Below, one piece after another: positions 63,501 through 64,000 of a stretch of DNA of 64,000 bases. A model generated the notes under the pieces. The model made no database searches, was not told the DNA's origin, and saw only the letters and a program-made list of their open reading frames with translations. Source of the stretch: Bordetella parapertussis (GTDB lineage: Bacteria; Pseudomonadota; Gammaproteobacteria; Burkholderiales; Burkholderiaceae_B); the NCBI GenBank assembly GCA_945865935.1, contig CAMBFI010000002.1:62001-126000 (forward strand), given 5' to 3'. Every line of letters begins with the position of its first letter. Position 1 is the first letter of the stretch. The translations under genes were made by a program, and so were the position numbers.

Positions 63501-64000
63501 TTAGGCAGCCCAGCATTGGGATAGACGCACACGTAGGTGTCGCAAAGCTTGGAGAGCTCGGCGATGTATGGCCGCATCAGGGCCGCACCCAGCGCACAGT
63601 TCAGTCCGATCGTGATCGGACGAGCATGGCGCACGGAGTTCCAGAACCCTTCTACTGTCTGACCGGACAAGATGCGTCCAGAGGCATCGGTCACCGTACC
63701 GGAGATCATGACAGGCAGACGTTCACCGCGCGCTTCGAACACTTCCTCAACCGCAAAAATTGCAGCCTTCGCATTGAGCGTGTCAAAAATCGTTTCGATC
63801 AAGACTAGATCGATTCCGCCGTCCAGCAGGCCATTGAGTTGCTCGGTATAGGCAATACGTAATTCATCGAAGGTGACGTTGCGCGCGCCTGGGTCGTTGA
63901 CGTCAGGAGAAATCGAAGCGGTTTTAGGTTGTGGGCCAAGCGCCCCCGCTACAAAACGGGGTTGCTCAGGCGTACTGAATTTATCGCAGGCCTGACGCGC
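60590..64000 (-). CDS. metH: Cobalamin-dependent methionine synthase (start outside window)
   Basis: 1136 residues are visible; the frame stays open to the right edge, and about 100 N-terminal residues are missing compared with the usual ~1240. Domains in order: homocysteine-binding ([24 protein letters not shown] with the Zn cysteines), pterin-binding ([16 protein letters not shown]), B12-binding ([17 protein letters not shown] with the lower-ligand His, [11 protein letters not shown]), and the SAM-dependent activation domain ([12 protein letters not shown]). It methylates homocysteine from methyltetrahydrofolate. Any cobalamin riboswitch would lie outside the window. Confidence 0.97.
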   Translation of the reverse strand, partial: ARQACDKFSTPEQPRFVAGALGPQPKTASISPDVNDPGARNVTFDELRIAYTEQLNGLLDGGIDLVLIETIFDTLNAKAAIFAVEEVFEARGERLPVMISGTVTDASGRILSGQTVEGFWNSVRHARPITIGLNCALGAALMRPYIAELSKLCDTYVCVYPNAGLPNPMSETGFDETPADTSSLLEEFARAGFVNMVGGCCGTTPEHIAAIAAKVCVCPIRVVPDIAVKTRLSGLEALNIDDSSLFVNVGERTNVTGSKMFARLIREEKYDEAVAVARQQVESGAQIIDINMDEAMLDSLACMHRFLNLIASEPDIARVPVMIDSSKWSVIETGLKCVQGKSIVNSISLKEGEEPFLKQAQLCRRYGAAAVVMAFDEKGQADTLERRKEICTRAYRLLVDVVGFPPEDIIFDPNVFAIATGIDEHNHYAVDFIESTKWIRASLRHARISGGVSNVSFSFRGNEPMREAIHTAFLYYAIREGMTMGIVNAGQLGVYAELPPALRDLVEDVVLDRAQPVGHTDPTDTRTPTERLVAFADSVKGSGTKREEDLTWREQAVEKRLAHAMVHGNTQFIIEDTEEIRQQIADRGGRPIEVIEGPLMDGMNIVGDLFGEGKMFLPQVVKSARVMKQAVGHLVPFIEEEKKLIAAAGGDVRAKGKIVIATVKGDVHDIGKNIVTVVLQCNNFEVVNMGVMVPAAEILARAKAEKADVIGLSGLITPSLEEMAYVASEMQRDEYFRSRKTPLMIGGATTSRVHTAVKIAPHYEGPVIYVPDASRSVGVAQNLMSETANTYLDELAVEYEDVRRRYANRQIAPLMSMMDARAAKPAIEWSTYQPPRPKFIGRRTFKNFDLAELARFIDWTPFFQTWSLFGQFPAILDDHVVGEQARKVHIDGQAMLKRMIDGRWLTANGVIAFYPANTVNDDDIEIYQDETREKVLFTWRGLRQQGIKREGVENKCLADFIAPKSSGVLDYIGLFAVTAGIGIDKKEQEFERANDDYSSIMFKSLADRMAEAFAEALHARVRQDLWGYAANEALTNEQMIKEQYVGIRPAPGYPACPEHVVKREMFEVLDGADIGMMLTESYAMHPAASVSGFYFSHPQSQYFSVGPIGEDQVEDYVKRSGRNEKDVKRTLAPNLG

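Overview
The window is ordinary bacterial chromosome, most likely from a member of the Burkholderiales (Alcaligenaceae/Bordetella-like Betaproteobacteria). The evidence is the order ispB <- / rplU-rpmA-obgE-proB, a torF-type porin-glnK-amtB operon, four Bug/TctC-type solute-binding proteins, several CaiB/BaiF CoA-transferases and a moderate GC content (low-to-mid fifties by eye). Genes are densely packed and no gene-free stretch exceeds 300 bases. I see no rRNA, tRNA, insertion sequence, prophage, CRISPR array or replication origin. Both edges cut genes: leuC at the left and metH at the right.

Layout. 1-5323: the 3' end of leuC with leuD, a MetE-like protein, and a SYLF lipoprotein-like gene followed by a radical-SAM sulfatase-maturase-like gene and a secreted alpha/beta hydrolase. 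5340-11750: an IclR-type regulator with a thioesterase, divergent from acyl-CoA synthetase, double-hotdog hydratase, CoA-transferase and a Bug binding protein. 11767-14535: an NtrC/sigma-54-type control region and porin-glnK-amtB. 14532-18532: a signal-less binding-protein-like gene, a dienelactone hydrolase, and an HMG-CoA-lyase-like plus MmgE/PrpD pair. 18815-23309: tctB-tctA-tctC with a TcuA-like flavoprotein. 23338-33908: a fumarylacetoacetase-family gene divergent from a ten-gene operon (two acyl-CoA dehydrogenases, a 67-residue YHS protein, two hotdog hydratases, two CoA-transferases, tctC-tctB-tctA).

33916-43353 is entirely on the minus strand: HmuV-like ATPase, 3-hydroxyacyl-CoA dehydrogenase, M20 amidohydrolase, TRAP small and large permeases, a small membrane protein, SDR, quinone oxidoreductase, PPOX flavoprotein and CoA-transferase. 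43476-46207 is a two-subunit molybdenum hydroxylase with a Tat signal. 46277-53267 holds a GST, an FMN alpha-hydroxyacid dehydrogenase, a second quinone oxidoreductase, a Bug protein with a TauD/TfdA dioxygenase, a deacetylase-family enzyme and an outer-membrane protein. 53339-64000 is housekeeping: ispB, rplU, rpmA, obgE, proB, a TPP riboswitch with thiC, a membrane acyltransferase and metH.

Taken together, the accessory part reads as several modules for scavenging organic acids: high-affinity TTT or TRAP import, CoA activation, then beta-oxidation-like steps. The most interesting candidate for an undescribed pathway is the operon 24542-33908. Its three enzyme steps are each encoded by two adjacent paralogues, and in each pair one member has lost expected catalytic residues, which suggests a pathway built from heteromeric enzymes. 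The clearest regulatory findings are the sigma-54/NtrC region before the porin-glnK-amtB operon and a TPP riboswitch whose parts suggest an explicit Shine-Dalgarno-sequestering switch.
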